The notes under the pieces were generated by a model. That model ran no database searches. It had not been told where the DNA came from and saw nothing but the letters and a program-made list of their open reading frames with translations. From Siccibacter turicensis LMG 23730 (GTDB taxonomy: Bacteria > Pseudomonadota > Gammaproteobacteria > Enterobacterales > Enterobacteriaceae): a stretch of 64,000 nucleotides of DNA. The translations under genes were made by a program, and so were the position numbers. Of this stretch, positions 53,098 to 63,624 are shown in pieces (position 1 is the stretch's first letter; every line of letters starts with the position of its first letter). The DNA is taken from the NCBI RefSeq assembly GCF_000463155.2, contig NZ_AWFZ01000028.1:372001-436000 (forward strand), read 5' to 3'.

Positions 53098-54027
53098 TTA
53101 TTGCTCAAGCGCCGCCGACATCGCGTCGGGCTCGTTAATCGCCGCCGCGCTCAGGGTGTCAACAATACGTTTCGTCAGACCGGTCAGTACTTTGCCCGGC
53201 CCTACTTCATAGAGCTGTGTTACGCCCTGAGAAGCCATAAATTCTACACTCTTCGTCCACTGCACCGGGCTGTAAAGCTGGCGTACCAGCGCGTCGCGGA
53301 TGGCATCCGGCGCGGTTTCGCACTTCACATCAACGTTATTCACGACCGGGATGGCAGGGGCATTAAAGGTAATGTTCTGCAGTTCAACGGCCATTTTCTC
53401 GGCGGCGGGCTTCATCAGTGCGCAGTGAGACGGCACGCTTACCGGTAGCGGCAGCGCGCGTTTCGCACCTGCGGCTTTACACGCAGCGCCAGCACGCTCA
53501 ACGGCGTCTTTGTTACCGGCGATCACAACCTGACCCGGCGAGTTGAAGTTTACCGGGGAAACCACTTCACCCTGCGCCGCTTCTTCACAGGCTTTAGCGA
53601 TGGCAGCATCGTCAAGACCAATGATCGCTGACATGGCGCCGGTGCCTTCCGGTACCGCGTCCTGCATCAGCTTACCACGCAGCTCTACCAGCTTAACCGC
53701 ATCGGCAAAGGCGATCACGCCCGCACACACCAGCGCTGAGTATTCGCCAAGGCTGTGCCCGGCCATCAGCGCAGGGGTTTTACCGCCCTGCTGCTGCCAG
53801 ACACGCCACAGTGCGACCGAAGCGGTCAGCAATGCAGGCTGCGTTTGCCAGGTTTTATTCAGCTCTTCAGCCGGGCCCTGTTGAACCAGCGCCCAGAGAT
53901 CGTAGCCCAGTACCGCAGAGGCTTCGCGGAAGGTTTCCTCGATAACCGGATACTGCGCAGCCATCCCGGACAGCATACCGACAGTCTGCGAGCCCTGCCC
54001 AGGAAATACGAATGCAAATTGCGTCAT
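53098..54027 (-). CDS. fabD: Malonyl-CoA:ACP transacylase FabD
   Basis: Transfers malonyl from CoA to ACP. The nucleophile Ser92 is in MAGHSLGEYSAL, and the catalytic His is in VSVPSHCALM. FPGQGSQTVGM begins the protein. Length 309 equals E. coli. It follows fabH by 18 bases. Confidence 0.98.
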   Translation of the reverse strand: MTQFAFVFPGQGSQTVGMLSGMAAQYPVIEETFREASAVLGYDLWALVQQGPAEELNKTWQTQPALLTASVALWRVWQQQGGKTPALMAGHSLGEYSALVCAGVIAFADAVKLVELRGKLMQDAVPEGTGAMSAIIGLDDAAIAKACEEAAQGEVVSPVNFNSPGQVVIAGNKDAVERAGAACKAAGAKRALPLPVSVPSHCALMKPAAEKMAVELQNITFNAPAIPVVNNVDVKCETAPDAIRDALVRQLYSPVQWTKSVEFMASQGVTQLYEVGPGKVLTGLTKRIVDTLSAAAINEPDAMSAALEQ

Positions 54028-54045
54028 GTTTTTAATCCTTGTTAA

Positions 54046-54999
54046 TCAAAAACGAACCAGCGCTGAGCCCCAGGTGAAACCACCACCGAAGGCTTCGAGC
54101 AGCACCAGTTGACCGCGCTGAATACGCCCATCACGTACGGCTTCATCCAGCGCCGCAGGCACAGAGGCTGCGGAGGTGTTGCCATGTCGGTCAAGGGTCA
54201 CGACCACGTTATCCATGGACATACTCAGTTTCTTCGCGGTAGCGCTGATAATACGCAGGTTCGCCTGATGCGGAACCAGCCAGTCCAGCGCAGAGCGGTC
54301 CAGATTATTCGCTTCCAGCGTTTCATCAACGATGTGCGCAAGCTCTGTTACCGCAACTTTAAAGACTTCGTTACCGGTCATGGTCAGATAGGCCGGGCTT
54401 TCGCTATCAACGCGATCTTTATTCGGCAGCGCCAGCAGCGCGCCATAGCGGCCATCGGCATGCAGGTGCGTGGACAAAATGCCCGGCTCTTCGGATGCGC
54501 CAAGCACCGCCGCGCCCGCCGCATCGCCAAACAGAATAATGGTACCGCGATCTTCAGGATCGAGAGTGCGCGACAGAACGTCTGAACCTACCACCAGCGC
54601 GTTTTTCACCGCGCCGCTTTTGATGTATTGATCGGCGATGCTCAGCGCGTAGGTAAAGCCCGCACAGGCTGCGGCCACGTCAAACGCCGGGCAACCTTTG
54701 ATCCCCAGCATATTCTGGATTTCGCAGGCAGCGCTTGGGAAGGCGTTGCTGGCAGACGTGGTAGCGACAATAATCAGGCCAATATCATCTTTGTTGATAC
54801 CCGCCATATCGAGCGCACGTACCGACGCTTCGTACCCCATGGTGGAGACGGTTTCGTTCGGTGCTGCAATGCGGCGTTCGCGGATACCTGTACGGGTGAC
54901 AATCCACTCGTCAGAAGTATCCACCATTTTTTCCAAATCGGCGTTGGTCCGCACGTGCTCGGGCAGATAGCTGCCGGTGCCAATAATCTTCGTATACAT
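54046..54999 (-). CDS. fabH: 3-oxoacyl-ACP synthase III FabH
   Basis: Starts fatty acid synthesis by condensing acetyl-CoA with malonyl-ACP. The triad is Cys112 ([12 protein letters not shown]), His in [11 protein letters not shown] and Asn in [13 protein letters not shown] at 54999 ([13 protein letters not shown]) gives 317 residues as in E. coli. It follows plsX by 78 bases. Confidence 0.98.
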   Translation of the reverse strand: MYTKIIGTGSYLPEHVRTNADLEKMVDTSDEWIVTRTGIRERRIAAPNETVSTMGYEASVRALDMAGINKDDIGLIIVATTSASNAFPSAACEIQNMLGIKGCPAFDVAAACAGFTYALSIADQYIKSGAVKNALVVGSDVLSRTLDPEDRGTIILFGDAAGAAVLGASEEPGILSTHLHADGRYGALLALPNKDRVDSESPAYLTMTGNEVFKVAVTELAHIVDETLEANNLDRSALDWLVPHQANLRIISATAKKLSMSMDNVVVTLDRHGNTSAASVPAALDEAVRDGRIQRGQLVLLEAFGGGFTWGSALVRF

Positions 55000-55077
55000 G
55001 TACGCTCTGTCACTCTTGGGTAATATACCCGCCTCTTTCATTTGCCCTGACGCTGATAACCCGTCTGACTCGCCACC

Positions 55078-56157
55078 TCAGGGGTGTGGATCAGATTCAC
55101 TGGCGTTCTCATCGTCCTGCAACGCAAATCCGGCAGGGTATAAACATTCCAGGCGAGAGGCAATCCGCTGGGGAAGTTGCCGCTGCACCGCCTGCACCGC
55201 CTGTTCGATCGCGACCGCAAACGCTCGCTGATTGGCCGCACCGTGACTCTTAATCACAGTGCCGCGCAATCCTAACAGACAGGCGCCATTATACTGGTCG
55301 GGGTTGAGGTGACTGAATCGCCTTGAGAGGCTTTTTTGTAACCAATGCTTTAATAAAATCAGCCACCACGACCTTTTTTTCCCTTCGCTTTGCGATTTCA
55401 GCAGCGAAAGGAACATTCTGACCACACCTTCCATCGTTTTTAATGTGACGTTTCCTACAAATCCGTCACAGACCAGCACATCGGTTTTGCCGGTTAATAA
55501 TTCGTTCGCTTCGAGATAGCCAATATAGTTGATTGACGGCAAGGTTTTTAATAATGCCGAGGCATCACGGATGCTATCAAGGCCTTTCGTCTCTTCTTCA
55601 CCAATATTCAGAAGCGCTACGCGGGGATTGTCGATGCCGAACACATCTTCGGCCATCACCGATCCCATAATGGCAAACTGCACCAGCATTGTGCTGTCGC
55701 AATCAACGTTGGCGCCTAAATCCAGCACCACGGTTTTTCCTTTCTGCTGATGGGGCAAAACCGTCACCAGCGCAGGACGCTCAATACCGGCAATCGGTTT
55801 GAGCAGCAGTTTGGCAAGCCCCATCAACGCACCGGTGTTACCGGCGCTGACGCACGCCTGAGCGCGCCCCTCTTTAACAAGCTCTAACGCTATCCGCATC
55901 GAGGTGCCGCGACTGTTGCGGACTGCCTGAGACGGGCGAGCATCACTGGCGATAACCGACTGCGCAGGGATAATCTGCAAACGTGAACGTTGTTCGAAGT
56001 CAGCTTTAGCGAGTAATGGTGTTATAGCGTCGGGATCGCCGACTAAAAGAAGGTGAAGCTGCGAATTAGAATTCAGTGCCTGCAAGGATGCAGGCACTGT
56101 CACGGATGGGCCAAAATCGCCCCCCATGGCATCTAACGCTAAGGTTAGACGTGTCAA
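55078..56157 (-). CDS. plsX: Phosphate acyltransferase PlsX
   Basis: Peripheral membrane enzyme that makes acyl-phosphate from acyl-ACP for phospholipid synthesis. Conserved segments include [25 protein letters not shown] and [14 protein letters not shown]. Length 359 (E. coli 356). Translation starts at TTG (56157). Between rpmF and plsX lie two small hairpins sharing the core CGCTTGCGCG. Confidence 0.97.
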   Translation of the reverse strand: MTRLTLALDAMGGDFGPSVTVPASLQALNSNSQLHLLLVGDPDAITPLLAKADFEQRSRLQIIPAQSVIASDARPSQAVRNSRGTSMRIALELVKEGRAQACVSAGNTGALMGLAKLLLKPIAGIERPALVTVLPHQQKGKTVVLDLGANVDCDSTMLVQFAIMGSVMAEDVFGIDNPRVALLNIGEEETKGLDSIRDASALLKTLPSINYIGYLEANELLTGKTDVLVCDGFVGNVTLKTMEGVVRMFLSLLKSQSEGKKRSWWLILLKHWLQKSLSRRFSHLNPDQYNGACLLGLRGTVIKSHGAANQRAFAVAIEQAVQAVQRQLPQRIASRLECLYPAGFALQDDENASESDPHP

Positions 56158-56182
56158 GGTATCGTCGATGTCCGGTTATCCC

Positions 56183-56221
56183 CGCTTGCGCGGGAAATAC
56201 CCTAAGCACCACGCTTGCGCG
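56183..56221 (-). repeat. Twin short hairpins with identical core between rpmF and plsX
   Basis: CGCTTGCGCG occurs at 56183-56192 and again at 56212-56221. In each case flanking bases extend the stem (CCCGC-TTGC-GCGGG and CACGC-TTGC-GCGTG). They lie in the 67-base gap between rpmF and plsX and may set RNA stability or translation of plsX. Confidence 0.6.
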
Positions 56222-56224
56222 TGA

Positions 56225-56410
<186 letters not shown>

Positions 56411-56414
56411 TCAA

Positions 56415-56936
56415 TTACTTACGCTTTAAACTGGCTAATACGGCAAAGGGATTCGGCTTTTGCGCTTCTTCAGGCAGTTCACCAAATACCATGTCCGCGT
56501 CGGACACTTCACAGTGTTCAGAATCATGCACCGGAACTACTGGGATGGAGAGAATGATTTCATCCTCAACCAAAGCAAGCAGATCGATTTCACCGAATTC
56601 GTTAACCTCAATCGGTTCATACGCTTCCGGGAGTGCTTCAGCCTGCTCGCTTTTCGCGATCGGACTAAAACAATACGTTGTGTGGACATGATATGGGAAC
56701 GTTTTACCGCAACGCTGACACTCGAGCGTTACCGATACCTTCGCATCGCCGGTTAACACCGCAAGACGTTGGTTATCGATAGCAAACGACATGGAGCATT
56801 CCACATCACTGTCCACACTGACTACAGATGCGGCGACACGCTCCGCCTGTTCCGGGGTATAGATACCCTGGTAATCGAGGCGTTTTTGAGCGGTGCGAAC
56901 CGGATCAAGAGTCAGGGGTAATTTTACCTTTTGCAT
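56415..56936 (-). CDS. yceD: DUF177 protein YceD (rRNA accumulation protein)
   Basis: Conserved protein of 173 residues, same length as E. coli, linked in bacteria and plants to 23S rRNA accumulation. A single CxxC ([14 protein letters not shown]) sits mid-protein, and the acidic stretch [23 protein letters not shown] follows. It is co-transcribed with rpmF. Molecular activity is not established. Confidence 0.94.
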   Translation of the reverse strand: MQKVKLPLTLDPVRTAQKRLDYQGIYTPEQAERVAASVVSVDSDVECSMSFAIDNQRLAVLTGDAKVSVTLECQRCGKTFPYHVHTTYCFSPIAKSEQAEALPEAYEPIEVNEFGEIDLLALVEDEIILSIPVVPVHDSEHCEVSDADMVFGELPEEAQKPNPFAVLASLKRK

Positions 56937-57077
56937 AGGGCGCGCATATTAACTTTGTAATGTCATAGAGTCAAAGGAAAAGGCAGCCATCAGCGCCTTT
57001 TACTATTTATTCGCACACAATTGCGGCGCACAGTTTAAGATGGCTTTCACTGATTCGCTATATCTGGCAATAAAAAA

Positions 57078-57662
57078 ATGACCGCAATTGTTCTTGCTTC
57101 CACGTCGCCGTTTCGCCGCGCGCTGCTGGAAAAACTGGATCTTCCCTTTATCACCGACGCGCCTGATGCCGATGAAACACCCTATCCACATGAATCGGCG
57201 CCACAACTGGTACAGCGGCTCGCGGGTGCCAAAGCGCAGGCGCTGGCGGCGCGTTATCCGCAGCATTTAATTATTGGCTCCGATCAGGTGTGCGTACTTA
57301 ACGGCGTCATTACCGGCAAACCCCATACCCGTGAAAATGCGATTGCTCAGCTTACGCAGGCGAGCGGAAATAGCATTACCTTTTACACCGGACTTGCCCT
57401 GCTCAATACCGCAACCGGACGGCAGCAGACGCTGTGCGAGCCCTTCCAGGTGCATTTTCGGCAGCTGCAGGCGCAGGAGATCCATGCGTATGTTGATAAA
57501 GAGCAGCCGCTGCACTGCGCCGGCAGTTTTAAAAGCGAGGGGCTTGGCATTACGCTGTTCGACAGACTGGAAGGGCGCGATCCCAATACCCTGGTTGGGC
57601 TGCCGCTTATCGCGCTTTGCGAGATGCTGCGCAACGAGGGCGTGAATCCGCTGCAGGCCTGA
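57078..57662 (+). CDS. yceF: 7-methyl-GTP pyrophosphatase YceF (Maf family)
   Basis: Maf-like nucleotide pyrophosphatase; E. coli YceF prefers m7GTP. The N-terminal [15 protein letters not shown] is the substrate loop, the catalytic Asp is in [12 protein letters not shown], and [15 protein letters not shown] and [10 protein letters not shown] are family signatures. Length 194 equals E. coli. It is divergent from yceD and convergent with rluC. Confidence 0.95.
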   Translation: MTAIVLASTSPFRRALLEKLDLPFITDAPDADETPYPHESAPQLVQRLAGAKAQALAARYPQHLIIGSDQVCVLNGVITGKPHTRENAIAQLTQASGNSITFYTGLALLNTATGRQQTLCEPFQVHFRQLQAQEIHAYVDKEQPLHCAGSFKSEGLGITLFDRLEGRDPNTLVGLPLIALCEMLRNEGVNPLQA

Positions 57663-57664
57663 AC

Positions 57665-57691
57665 AAAAAAGCTCCGCACTGCGGAGCTTTT
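57665..57691. terminator. Bidirectional terminator between yceF and rluC
   Basis: AAAAGCTCCGC-ACT-GCGGAGCTTTT with flanking A and T runs between convergent genes. Confidence 0.92.
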
Positions 57692-57696
57692 GACGC

Positions 57697-58650
57697 TTAC
57701 TTTTGATTGCGCAGCACGGTGAGACAGCGCTTCAGCTTGTCATCAAGCGGGGCTTCAATGCGGATGGTCTCCCCGCTGGCGGGATGCTCAAACTTCAGCG
57801 CCGCCGCGTGCAGGAACAGCCGATCAAGGCCGGTACCGGCAAGCTGCTTGTCAAACTCGCGGTCGCCGTAGCGGTCATCGAAGGCAATCGGGTGACCGGC
57901 ATGCAGCGTATGCACGCGAATCTGGTGGGTACGTCCGGTAACCGGGCTGCAACGCACCAGCGTGGCCTGCGCGTAGCGCTCTTCCACCTTGAAGCGCGTC
58001 TCAGACGGTTTCCCTTCGCTGTTAACCCGCACGATACGCTCCCCACTTTGCAGAATATTTTTCAGCAGCGGGGCCTGCACTACTTTCACGTGCGACTGCC
58101 ACTGGCCGCGCACCAGCGCCAGGTAATCTTTCTGCATACCTTTATTACGCAGCTGTTCGTGAAGCGAACGCAGCGCCGACCGTTTCTTGGCGACCAGCAG
58201 TACGCCGGAGGTATCCCGGTCCAGACGGTGCACCAGCTCAAGGAAGCGTGCATCGGGGCGCAATGCGCGCAGCCCTTCAATCACGCCAAAGCTCAGCCCG
58301 CTGCCACCGTGTACCGCGGTACCTGAAGGCTTGTTCAGCACCAGAATATGATCATCTTCATAGAGGATAACTTCGCTCAGTTTCGCCACCTTATTCAGGT
58401 GCGGCGACACGGCGTCCTCTTCGCGCTCGGCCACTCTCACGGGCGGCACGCGCACTTCATCGCCGTTTTCCAGCTTATATTCAGGCTTGATGCGCTTTTT
58501 GTTAACCCGCACTTCACCTTTACGGATGATGCGATAGATCATGCTTTTCGGCACGCCCTTAAGCTGGGTGCGCAAAAAGTTATCGATACGCTGCCCGGCT
58601 TCTTCATCAGAAATGGCAACGATTTTGACGGATGGACTCTCTGTTTTCAT
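57697..58650 (-). CDS. rluC: 23S rRNA pseudouridine(955/2504/2580) synthase RluC
   Basis: RluA-family synthase modifying U955, U2504 and U2580 of 23S rRNA. An N-terminal S4 domain (QRIDNFLRTQLKGVPKSMIYRI) precedes the catalytic domain with HRLDRDTSGVLLVAKK. ATG at 58650 (MKTESPSVKIV) gives 317 residues (E. coli 319). It is divergent from rne across the long rne leader. Confidence 0.97.
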   Translation of the reverse strand: MKTESPSVKIVAISDEEAGQRIDNFLRTQLKGVPKSMIYRIIRKGEVRVNKKRIKPEYKLENGDEVRVPPVRVAEREEDAVSPHLNKVAKLSEVILYEDDHILVLNKPSGTAVHGGSGLSFGVIEGLRALRPDARFLELVHRLDRDTSGVLLVAKKRSALRSLHEQLRNKGMQKDYLALVRGQWQSHVKVVQAPLLKNILQSGERIVRVNSEGKPSETRFKVEERYAQATLVRCSPVTGRTHQIRVHTLHAGHPIAFDDRYGDREFDKQLAGTGLDRLFLHAAALKFEHPASGETIRIEAPLDDKLKRCLTVLRNQK

Positions 58651-59218
58651 GGTCGGCGATTCTAATTGACCCCGCTGGCATAGCGCCACTCATTTTTCTG
58701 TGCTTATATTTACAATCTGCTCTCATAACCTGTCATTTCTCGCGGCTGGTTGTTAATAGAACAGCCGCAGTTAGCAGGTTGAAAAACTGTGAGTAAGCAG
58801 GTGATAAATGGCAAAAGTCATCTTGCTATAACAAGGTTAGCAGTGAATAATGTTATCGTTTTCCGTGTTAAAACTTGTTAAAACAAGATGTTTTGCGGAA
58901 TTACCCATTTTGCCCGGCCGTTCACTCACGCAGCAATGGCGTAAGACGTTGTGAACTTTCAGGCAGTTAGCGGGCTGCGGGTTGCAGTCCTTACCGGTAA
59001 ATGGAATCATCTCTGGCGATATTTTCCCAGGCTATTCCCCTGATAATTGCGCTGTTTTTCCTTATGAAAAACAGGCTACCGACACTTTGCGCCTCTTAAG
59101 CGAGCGATAACCGTGAGGTTGACGACGCGAATAGTCACGAGGCCATCGGTTCACCCCCGGAAAGGCGTCACCATGCCCGCAGCTTAGTCGTCAATGCAAG
59201 AATAATGAGTAAGTTACG
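58651..59218 (+). promoter_or_regulatory. rluC-rne control region and rne regulatory 5' leader
   Basis: This 568-base gap has no gene. GGGCTGCGGGTTGCAGTCC at 58972-58990 folds into a 7-bp stem with a GGGTT loop and is followed by TTACCGGTAAATGGA; it matches the conserved hp2 element through which RNase E senses and degrades its own mRNA in E. coli. AT-rich DNA around 58800-58890 (TTGCTATAAC and repeated AAAACTTGTTAAAACAAG) is the likely promoter zone. The leader would be several hundred bases long, like that of E. coli (361). Confidence 0.75.
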
Positions 59219-62200
59219 ATGAAAAGAATGTTGATCAACGCAACTCAGCAAGAAGAGTTGCGTGTCGCCCTTGTTGATGGGCAGCGTCTGTACGATCTGG
59301 ATATCGAAAGCCCAGGACACGAGCAGAAAAAAGCGAACATCTACAAAGGTAAAATTACCCGTATCGAACCCAGTCTTGAAGCCGCGTTTGTTGATTACGG
59401 CGCTGAAAGACACGGTTTCCTTCCTCTTAAAGAAATCGCCCGCGAATACTTCCCCTCAAACTACTCGTCACACGGCCGTCCAAACATCAAAGACGTGCTG
59501 CGCGAAGGTCAGGAAGTTATTGTTCAGATTGATAAAGAAGAGCGTGGCAATAAAGGCGCCGCGCTGACCACCTTTATCAGCCTTGCGGGTAGCTATCTGG
59601 TACTGATGCCGAATAACCCGCGCGCCGGGGGGATTTCCCGCCGCATCGAAGGTGACGATCGTACCGAACTGAAAGAGGCGCTTTCCAGCCTCGAACTCCC
59701 GGACGGCATGGGGCTCATCGTGCGCACCGCAGGCGTAGGCAAATCTGCCGAAGCGCTGCAGTGGGACCTGAGCTTCCGCATGAAGCACTGGGAAGCCATT
59801 CAGAAAGCCGCGGAAAACCGCCCTGCTCCGTTCCTGATCCATCAGGAAAGCAACGTTATCGTGCGCGCGTTCCGCGACTACCTGCGTCAGGATATCGGTG
59901 AGATCCTTATCGATAACCCGAAGGTACTGGAGCTTGCTCGTCAGCACATCTCCGCGCTGGGCCGTCCGGATTTCAGCAGCAAAATTAAGCTCTACACCGG
60001 TGAAATTCCGCTGTTCAGCCACTATCAGATTGAATCCCAGATTGAGTCGGCCTTCCAGCGTGAAGTGCGTCTGCCGTCCGGCGGCTCGATCGTTATCGAC
60101 TCCACCGAAGCGCTGACCGCGATCGATATCAACTCCGCACGTGCAACCCGCGGCGGCGACATCGAAGAGACCGCGTTCAACACCAACCTGGAAGCCGCGG
60201 ACGAAATCGCGCGCCAGCTGCGTCTGCGTGACCTCGGCGGCCTGATCGTTATCGACTTTATCGACATGACCCCGGTACGCCACCAGCGCGCGGTAGAAAA
60301 CCGTCTGCGCGAAGCCGTACGCCAGGATCGCGCCCGTATCCAGATCAGCCACATTTCGCGTTTCGGCCTGCTGGAGATGTCCCGCCAGCGCCTGAGCCCG
60401 TCTCTCGGCGAGTCCAGCCATCACGTCTGCCCGCGCTGTAGCGGCACCGGCACCATCCGTGATAACGAATCGCTGGCACTCTCCATTCTGCGTCTTATCG
60501 AAGAAGAAGCGCTGAAAGAGAACACCCAGGAAGTGCACGCTATCGTGCCGGTTCCGGTGGCCTCCTACCTGCTGAACGAAAAACGTGAAGCGATCTCCGC
60601 CATCGAAACGCGCCAGGGCGGCGTGCGCTGCATCATCGTGCCAAACGATCAGATGCAGACCCCGCACTACTCCGTACTGCGCGTGCGCAAAGGCGAAGAG
60701 ACCCACACCCTGAGCTACATGCTGCCGAAGCTGCATGAAGAAGCGATGGCGCTGCCGTCAGATGAAGAGTATGCCGAGCGTAAGCGCCCTGAGCAGCCAG
60801 CCCTGGCCACCTTCGTGATGCCTGACGTTCCGCCTGCGCCGCCGGTCGAGACCAAAGCCGCACCGGCTGCGCCAGCCGCCAAAGCCGCTGAGAAAACCGG
60901 CGCTGCTGGCAGCGAGACCGGGCTGATTGGCCGCATGATGCGCGCGCTGAAATCCCTGTTCGCCTCAGAGCCGGCAGTGGAAGAAAAGCCTGCCAGCGAA
61001 GAGAAAAAAGCCGCCACCGACGGAAAACAGCAGGATCGTCGCAAGCCGCGTAACAACAACCGTCGCGATCGCAATCGTGACAGCCGCGAAGGTCGTGAGG
61101 GTCGCGAAGGTCGTGACAACCGCAATAATCGTGACGCGCGCGATAACCGTGATGACAGCACCGAAGGTCGTGAAGCGCGTGATGAGAACCGCCGCAACCG
61201 TCGTCAGGCGCAGCAGCAGAACGGCGAAACCCGTGAAGCGCGTCAGCCGGTCGCCGATGAAAGCGAAAAGCCGAAGCGTGATGACCAGCCGCGTCGCGAG
61301 CGCAACCGTCGCCGTTCTGATGACAAACGTCAGGCGCAGCAGGAGGTTAAATCCCTGCAGCGTGAAGAGCCACAGCCACAGCCGCAGGTCGAAACTGACG
61401 TCGAGCAGGACGATCGCGTTCAGGTGATGCCGCGCCGCAAACAGCGTCAGCTTAACCAGAAAGTACGTTTCACCTCTGAGGCGGATCGCGCAGCAGCGGC
61501 TGCAGCAGACGCTGAGCAGCAGGCCGCCGTGGATACCGCCAGCACCGAGGTTGCAACACGTCCTCTGCCTGCGGTTGTCGACAATATTGAGCAGGATGAT
61601 AACGGTGAAGGCCGTAGCGACGGTGCAGGTATGCCGCGTCGTTCACGTCGCTCTCCGCGCCACCTGCGCGTGAGCGGTCAACGTCGTCGTCGCTACCGTG
61701 ACGAACGCTATCCGACCATCTCGCCGATGCCGCTGACCGTGGCCTGCGCCTCGCCGGAAATGGCATCGGGCAAGGTCTGGATCCGTTACCCGGTGGCGAA
61801 CCCTGTTGAAGAGCAGGTTGATACTTCTAACGAAACCTTCAGCACCGTTCCGGCAATCGAAAACACCGTTGAGGTAGCCGCTCAGGCGCTGACGGTGGAA
61901 CCTGAAGCCCCGGCGGCAGAGCCGCAGGCACCGGTGGTGGAAACCCGTCATCCGGAAGCGATTGCCAGCGCCGTTGACGAGCAGCCGCAGATCATCGCAC
62001 CAGAAGATGAAGCCGTAGCGCAGGCCGTTGTCGAAGAGGCCACCCCGGCTGAAACTGAAACCGACCGTCGCGCTGAGATTGCTGCGGATATCGCCCAGAC
62101 CGCACCGGCACTGGAAGACGCCACCGTTGACGCCCCGCAGCAGACGGCTTCCGCGGAAACCGTTGAGGCTGAAGAGGTGAAGGCTGATGTTCCGGCAGTC

Positions 62201-62548
62201 ACCGACGCGCCTGACGTTGCAGAGGCCGCGACCGTGACCGAGGCGCCGCAGGTTGCAGACGCACCGGCCGTGACCGAAGCACCGCAGGTTGCTGAAGCGC
62301 CGACTCAGGCCGCTGACGCAGCACCAGCGGTGGTCTCTCCGGCTCGTACCGAGTCAGCGCCGGCGGTAACCCGTCACGCTGCCGCGCCGATGACCCGCGC
62401 ACCGGCACCGGAATACGTACCGGAAGCGCCGCGTCACAGCGACTGGGTTCGCCCGACGTATGCGTTCGACGGCAAAGGTTCGGCGGGTGGCCATAGCGCG
62501 ACTCACCAGGCCGCTGCCCCGGCAACGCGTCCACCGGCAGCAGAGTAA
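59219..62548 (+). CDS. rne: Ribonuclease E
   Basis: Essential endoribonuclease and scaffold of the RNA degradosome. The catalytic half has the S1 domain (about 37-125), a 5' sensor, DNase-I-like active site with Asp residues in [15 protein letters not shown] and [10 protein letters not shown], and the zinc link CPRC (Cys404 and Cys407). The disordered half holds the membrane helix [15 protein letters not shown], an Arg-rich RNA-binding stretch of RDNR/EGR repeats, RhlB- and enolase-binding regions that are harder to place, and a PNPase-binding tail with [17 protein letters not shown]. At 1109 residues it is longer than E. coli (1061); extra length is in the Ala/Pro/Glu-rich part, including a 36-base tandem repeat. 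Confidence 0.98.
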   Translation: MKRMLINATQQEELRVALVDGQRLYDLDIESPGHEQKKANIYKGKITRIEPSLEAAFVDYGAERHGFLPLKEIAREYFPSNYSSHGRPNIKDVLREGQEVIVQIDKEERGNKGAALTTFISLAGSYLVLMPNNPRAGGISRRIEGDDRTELKEALSSLELPDGMGLIVRTAGVGKSAEALQWDLSFRMKHWEAIQKAAENRPAPFLIHQESNVIVRAFRDYLRQDIGEILIDNPKVLELARQHISALGRPDFSSKIKLYTGEIPLFSHYQIESQIESAFQREVRLPSGGSIVIDSTEALTAIDINSARATRGGDIEETAFNTNLEAADEIARQLRLRDLGGLIVIDFIDMTPVRHQRAVENRLREAVRQDRARIQISHISRFGLLEMSRQRLSPSLGESSHHVCPRCSGTGTIRDNESLALSILRLIEEEALKENTQEVHAIVPVPVASYLLNEKREAISAIETRQGGVRCIIVPNDQMQTPHYSVLRVRKGEETHTLSYMLPKLHEEAMALPSDEEYAERKRPEQPALATFVMPDVPPAPPVETKAAPAAPAAKAAEKTGAAGSETGLIGRMMRALKSLFASEPAVEEKPASEEKKAATDGKQQDRRKPRNNNRRDRNRDSREGREGREGRDNRNNRDARDNRDDSTEGREARDENRRNRRQAQQQNGETREARQPVADESEKPKRDDQPRRERNRRRSDDKRQAQQEVKSLQREEPQPQPQVETDVEQDDRVQVMPRRKQRQLNQKVRFTSEADRAAAAAADAEQQAAVDTASTEVATRPLPAVVDNIEQDDNGEGRSDGAGMPRRSRRSPRHLRVSGQRRRRYRDERYPTISPMPLTVACASPEMASGKVWIRYPVANPVEEQVDTSNETFSTVPAIENTVEVAAQALTVEPEAPAAEPQAPVVETRHPEAIASAVDEQPQIIAPEDEAVAQAVVEEATPAETETDRRAEIAADIAQTAPALEDATVDAPQQTASAETVEAEEVKADVPAVTDAPDVAEAATVTEAPQVADAPAVTEAPQVAEAPTQAADAAPAVVSPARTESAPAVTRHAAAPMTRAPAPEYVPEAPRHSDWVRPTYAFDGKGSAGGHSATHQAAAPATRPPAAE
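62234..62305 (+). repeat. 36-base tandem duplication inside rne
   Basis: Two adjacent 36-base units (62234-62269 and 62270-62305) each begin GTGACCGA and encode VTEAPQVA[D/E]AP plus one residue. It lengthens the disordered C-terminal region without breaking the frame. Confidence 0.75.
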
Positions 62549-62561
62549 CTTTCTGCCGCTG

Positions 62562-62592
62562 AAAAAGCCGACCTCAGGGTCGGCTTTTTTTT
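62562..62592. terminator. rne terminator, shared with the LysR gene
   Basis: AAAAAGCCGACC-TCAG-GGTCGGCTTTTTTTT is a strong bidirectional terminator. The stop codon of the convergent LysR gene (TGA at 62576-62574) falls in its loop. Confidence 0.95.
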
Positions 62593-63515
62593 GGCGCCTG
62601 CACGCCCGACAGGCCGGGCATCACCTCACGCATCAGCGCCAGGAACTTGCACAGCCGTGCAGGCTGATAGCGCGCATGCGGATACACCAACCGCACCGGC
62701 AGCATGGCCGCCTGCCAGTCCGGCAGCAGGTTAACCAGCCGGCCCTGCGCCAGCTCATCCCGCACCACCCATGCCGACACCACCGCCGCACCCAGCCCGG
62801 TCAACGCCGCCCCCTTCACCGCATAGAGACTGTCTGAGCTGAGGCGTGGCGCTATCGGCAGCCGATACACCTCGGCGGTGGCGGCGTGCGTCAGGGTCAC
62901 TTCATGCTGATAGAACGTGCTCAGCGCCACCCAGGGCAGCGCGGCCAGATCCTTTACCTCTTTGACCGCCGGATAGCGCGCCAGGAGTTCCGGCGAGGCG
63001 ATAACGATGCGGGGAACCTCTGCCAGCAGCACCGATACGTTGGCGGGATCGGTTTCCGTCCCCACCTGAATGGCGCAGTCGATGTTCTCGGCAAGAAAGT
63101 CCACCGATTTGTCGTTGAGCATCCACTCCACCGAGAGCTTGCTGTGCGCCATCAGAAATTCGGTCAGCGGCACCAGCAGCTGCTCCTGACCGAAGGCATG
63201 CGGGGCCCGCACGCGCAGCACCCCTACCGGTTCCTCATCGGCGTTTTTCAACTCGTCTTCCAGGCTTTGCCAACCGGCAAGCAGCGCCTGGCTGTGATGG
63301 AAGCAGCGCTCGCCGTCATCGGTGAGCTTCATGGCATGGGTTGAACGCAGCAGAAGCTTTGCGCCGAGCAGCGTTTCGAGGGTTTGCAGACGCCGACTCA
63401 CCGTGGCCTGGGTGGTGCCGAGCAGCAGCGCCGCCGCAGAGAGCGATCCGCTTTCGACGATCCGCACAAAGGTCATCATCAGCTCCAGCCTGTCTATACG
63501 TTCTTGCCGCTTCAT
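62574..63515 (-). CDS. LysR-family transcriptional regulator
   Basis: LTTR of 313 residues. The winged helix has [39 protein letters not shown] and LLRSTHAMKLTDDG; the C-terminal part is a periplasmic-binding-like effector domain (VGVLRVRAPHAFGQEQLL, IDCAIQVGTETD). The closest type is the group of LTTRs that repress neighbouring exporters. ATG at 63515 with AGAGAGA upstream is preferred to a longer frame. It is divergent from an MFS gene over 109 bases that contain a symmetric site. This pair is not in the K-12 order, where flagellar genes follow rne. Confidence 0.92.
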   Translation of the reverse strand: MKRQERIDRLELMMTFVRIVESGSLSAAALLLGTTQATVSRRLQTLETLLGAKLLLRSTHAMKLTDDGERCFHHSQALLAGWQSLEDELKNADEEPVGVLRVRAPHAFGQEQLLVPLTEFLMAHSKLSVEWMLNDKSVDFLAENIDCAIQVGTETDPANVSVLLAEVPRIVIASPELLARYPAVKEVKDLAALPWVALSTFYQHEVTLTHAATAEVYRLPIAPRLSSDSLYAVKGAALTGLGAAVVSAWVVRDELAQGRLVNLLPDWQAAMLPVRLVYPHARYQPARLCKFLALMREVMPGLSGVQAPKKSRP

Positions 63516-63526
63516 AATCTCTCTGC

Positions 63527-63545
63527 TTATACATTGCACGTATAA
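63527..63545. promoter_or_regulatory. Candidate LysR-type operator
   Basis: TTATAC-attgcac-GTATAA is a perfect 6-bp dyad around 7 bases and contains the T-N11-A pattern of LTTR boxes. It lies just upstream of the LysR gene in the divergent region. Confidence 0.6.
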
Positions 63546-63624
63546 CTGTTTTACCATCAGCCGGTCTACCAGGCCAACCCGTAACAGGTAAAAATGCCGT
63601 CACAGACCTGATGAGGACATCCTG

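Noticed and set aside
61035-61200. Repeated CGTGA/GGTCG motifs that resemble a repeat array
   Set aside because: They encode the Arg-rich RNA-binding part of RNase E in frame; not a CRISPR or intergenic repeat.
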